A DNA stretch of 64,000 nt from the NCBI GenBank assembly GCA_949519155.1, contig CATIQU010000027.1, positions 1 through 64,000 on the forward strand, given 5' to 3'. The position numbers and the translations under genes are program-made. Under the pieces are notes generated by a model. It searched no databases and had not been told where the DNA came from. It saw only the letters and a program-made list of their open reading frames with translations. Each line of letters starts with the position of its first letter. Position 1 is the stretch's first letter. This document shows positions 62,237 to 64,000 of this stretch, one piece after another. Source of the DNA: Polaribacter sp. SA4-10 (GTDB taxonomy: Bacteria > Bacteroidota > Bacteroidia > Flavobacteriales > Flavobacteriaceae).

Positions 62237-63565
62237 ATGACGCAAAGAACCATTCGCACTTTTTCTATTGATAAAATCGCTGATTTTAAGCAACACTTGT
62301 TTGCATGGTCTCAGCAATTTGAAACCATTGTTTGGCTAGATTCAAACAACTACAAACAAACTTATAGTTCTTTTGATTGTGCATTAGCTGTAGAAGAATT
62401 CACGGCAATAAAGACCGATTATCAACATGCGTTTGAAAAACTAAAAGAATATCAAACCATTACAAATGACTACATTTTTGGCTATATTTCTTATGATGTT
62501 AAAAATGATGTAGAGCAAATGTGCTCCAATAATTTGGATGAATTGGGTTTTGCTGATCTCTATTTTTTTCAACCTCAAAAATTAATTTTCATCAAGGGAA
62601 TCGAAGTTGAATTTCACTATTTAAAAATGGTAGATGATGAGATTGACACTGATTTTGAAAAAATAAAACAAGGGCTTCAACCAAAAACTGAAACTTCAAA
62701 ATCAGACCTTGAAATAAAACTACGCATTCCCGAAGAACAATACCTCAAAAAAGTTACAAAGGTGATTGAACACATTAAAAGAGGGGACATTTACGAGGCT
62801 AATTTTTGTCAAGAATTTTATGTCGAAAACGCCACTATAGATCCGTTTGAAGTATATGACCATTTAAATGCTATTTCTACTCCTCCCTTTGGTACCTTCT
62901 TAAAATTGGATGCACATTATCTACTATCTGCCTCCCCAGAAAGATACTTGAAAAAAGAGGGAAAGAAAGTAATTTCTCAACCCATTAAGGGAACCGCGAA
63001 AAGAGTCACCAACAAAATGGATGATGAGAAAATAGCTACCGATTTATCGAGAGATGAAAAGGAACGTGCAGAAAATGTAATGATTGTTGATTTGGTAAGA
63101 AACGACTTGTCTAAAACAGCCAACATAGGTAGTGTTAAAGTAGAAGAATTATGTAAAGTACATTCTTTTAAGCAAGTTCATCAAATGATTTCAACAGTGG
63201 TTTCTGAAGTTGGAGAAAAAATGCATCCTATAGAAATTTTACGAAGTACCTTTCCTATGGGAAGTATGACGGGAGCACCCAAAGTTTCTGCGATGAAAAT
63301 CATAGAAGACCTTGAGGAAACCAAACGCGGGGTTTACTCTGGTGCTGTTGGCTATTTTACACCTGAAAATGATTTTGATTTTAATGTTGTTATTCGTAGT
63401 ATTTTGTACAATGAAGAAAAAAAGTACGTTTCATACTCTGTTGGTGGTGCCATTACAGCAAAATCAACCCCAGAAAAAGAATATGAAGAGTGTTTGTTAA
63501 AAGCTAAAGCAATGAAGTTCGTTTTAATGAATGCGAAAGCGCCTTTGCTTGAAATTTGCGAATGA
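62237..63565 (+). CDS. pabB: Aminodeoxychorismate synthase component I
   Basis: The 442-residue chorismate-binding enzyme has the C-terminal family core: SASPERYLKKEGKKVISQP, NVMIVDLVRNDLSK, FPMGSMTGAPKVSAMKII and RGVYSGAVGYF. The PIKGT motif carries the lysine that distinguishes PabB from anthranilate synthase TrpE (PIAGT). It should make 4-amino-4-deoxychorismate for folate. No amidotransferase partner (pabA) is in the window; a trpG product may serve. Confidence 0.93.
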   Translation: MTQRTIRTFSIDKIADFKQHLFAWSQQFETIVWLDSNNYKQTYSSFDCALAVEEFTAIKTDYQHAFEKLKEYQTITNDYIFGYISYDVKNDVEQMCSNNLDELGFADLYFFQPQKLIFIKGIEVEFHYLKMVDDEIDTDFEKIKQGLQPKTETSKSDLEIKLRIPEEQYLKKVTKVIEHIKRGDIYEANFCQEFYVENATIDPFEVYDHLNAISTPPFGTFLKLDAHYLLSASPERYLKKEGKKVISQPIKGTAKRVTNKMDDEKIATDLSRDEKERAENVMIVDLVRNDLSKTANIGSVKVEELCKVHSFKQVHQMISTVVSEVGEKMHPIEILRSTFPMGSMTGAPKVSAMKIIEDLEETKRGVYSGAVGYFTPENDFDFNVVIRSILYNEEKKYVSYSVGGAITAKSTPEKEYEECLLKAKAMKFVLMNAKAPLLEICE

Positions 63566-63603
63566 TTTTTTTACCATTTCAACATCAGCAGGAATCTATT
63601 TTT

Positions 63604-63611
63604 TATATTTG
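63604..63611 (+). promoter_or_regulatory. -7 promoter element of leaderless 80-residue gene
   Basis: TATATTTG is an exact consensus match with five bases (CAATT) before the ATG at 63617. Confidence 0.62.
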
Positions 63612-63616
63612 CAATT

Positions 63617-63859
63617 ATGATTGAACACCTAGAGGAAAAATTCAAAAATACCGTAGAACATTTAGACGAAAAACCGAGTGAACAAAACATGTTCAATCAG
63701 TTTTTAGCGTTGTATCCTGCAGAGTGGAAGTTGCTAAAAGTTACTTTTTCTAAATTTAACAGAAGCAAACAATTTGGTAAAACAATTCCGTTACCAAGAC
63801 CAGAACAACAATTGAGAAAACAGATTCGTACTTGGTTAAAGGCGCAAGTTTTAAAGTAG
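63617..63859 (+). CDS. Small basic protein of unknown function
   Basis: The 80-residue protein has an acidic, helical N-terminus (MIEHLEEKFKNTVEHLDEK) and a basic C-terminus (FNRSKQFGKTIPLPRPEQQL, RKQIRTWLKAQVLK). It has no signal peptide or membrane segment. It sits between pabB and tilS with its own promoter. I recognise the position as conserved in flavobacteria but know no function. Confidence 0.78.
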   Translation: MIEHLEEKFKNTVEHLDEKPSEQNMFNQFLALYPAEWKLLKVTFSKFNRSKQFGKTIPLPRPEQQLRKQIRTWLKAQVLK

Positions 63860-63867
63860 TACTTTTG
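63860..63867 (+). promoter_or_regulatory. -7 promoter element for tilS
   Basis: TACTTTTG is an exact consensus match that begins on the base after the preceding stop codon. The ATG at 63876 follows after eight bases. Confidence 0.55.
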
Positions 63868-63875
63868 AGGTGAAA

Positions 63876-64000
63876 ATGCTACTCAAACTACAACAACATA
63901 TTTCCGATAATTTCCCTTTTCTAAAGGGTAAAAAATTATTAATTGCTATTTCTGGCGGTGTTGATTCTGTGGTTTTAACTCAGTTGTTATTTGACTTAAA
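63876..64000 (+). CDS. tilS: tRNA(Ile)-lysidine synthase, C-terminus cut by window edge
   Basis: Only the first 41 codons are in the window. The PP-loop motif LLIAISGGVDSVVLTQLL near residue 22 is that of TilS, which turns C34 of tRNA-Ile(CAU) into lysidine. A GTG at 63870 in the same frame is a possible alternative start, but the ATG is better placed relative to the promoter. Confidence 0.88.
   Translation, partial: MLLKLQQHISDNFPFLKGKKLLIAISGGVDSVVLTQLLFDL

Noticed and set aside
1-64000. Prophage, insertion sequence, CRISPR, toxin-antitoxin or restriction system
   Set aside because: No transposase, integrase, capsid, Cas, nuclease-methylase pair or regularly spaced repeat array is seen; gene content is typical core genome. 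The MazG-like gene lacks a toxin partner and is the housekeeping type.

Overview
The window is a contiguous piece of chromosome from a low-GC marine-type member of the Flavobacteriaceae (Bacteroidota), most like Polaribacter or Tenacibaculum. This rests on several signs read in the sequence. The short primary sigma factor lacks region 1.1. Many genes are preceded by the Bacteroidota -7 element TAnnTTTG and have no Shine-Dalgarno site. TTG starts are frequent. GLPGLI-family proteins and large outer-membrane beta-barrels are present. The genus is an inference. I see no prophage, insertion sequence, CRISPR array, rRNA or conjugative gene, and no gene-free stretch longer than 300 bases.

Layout. 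1-3932 (minus): two paralogous secreted GLPGLI proteins followed by the N-terminal part of a TonB-receptor-like outer-membrane protein that runs off the left edge. 4134-12782: housekeeping genes (deoxynucleoside kinase, primary sigma factor, ribulose-phosphate epimerase, an exonuclease/GIY-YIG fusion, an FAD amine-oxidase-like protein, a DUF1295 membrane protein, tRNA-Arg(TCG), YqeY, a retropepsin-like protease, TatD, Ogt). 12833-17360: a very large outer-membrane protein and two small beta-barrel paralogues. 17433-28230: glyS, a frameshifted methyltransferase, comF, several lipoproteins, a glycosyltransferase, an acidic repeat protein, tdk, alr and a sterol-desaturase-like enzyme. 28250-37201: a GH113-like glycosidase, then a five-gene co-directional cluster (FAD oxidoreductase, NapH/CcoG-like polyferredoxin, two GT2 enzymes, a GT-C mannosyltransferase-like protein), then a LacI-type regulator. 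37198-45240: nitrilase, DUF2797, a bacterial GH3-family protein, polyprenyl synthase, rlmN, queA and aroA. 45295-54378: a VPS10/BNR-repeat exported protein, MazG-like, aat, VTT-like, DUF1456, DUF3127, flavin reductase, an orphan histidine kinase, HIT and greA. 54576-64000: a degenerate Rieske-like lipoprotein, purK-purE, M3 peptidase, glycosyltransferase, haem-binding protein, lpdA, pabB, a small conserved protein and the start of tilS.

Most of the window is ordinary core genome. The parts that reward a second look are: the redox pair joined to a glycosyltransferase trio at 29495-36126; the GLPGLI-GLPGLI-OMP module at 1-3932, whose function I do not know; a poly(A) frameshift in a conserved methyltransferase; a promoter-proximal terminator-like hairpin in the greA leader, which may yield a small RNA; a recurrent promoter-to-start spacing implying leaderless mRNAs; and two intergenic palindromic repeats.
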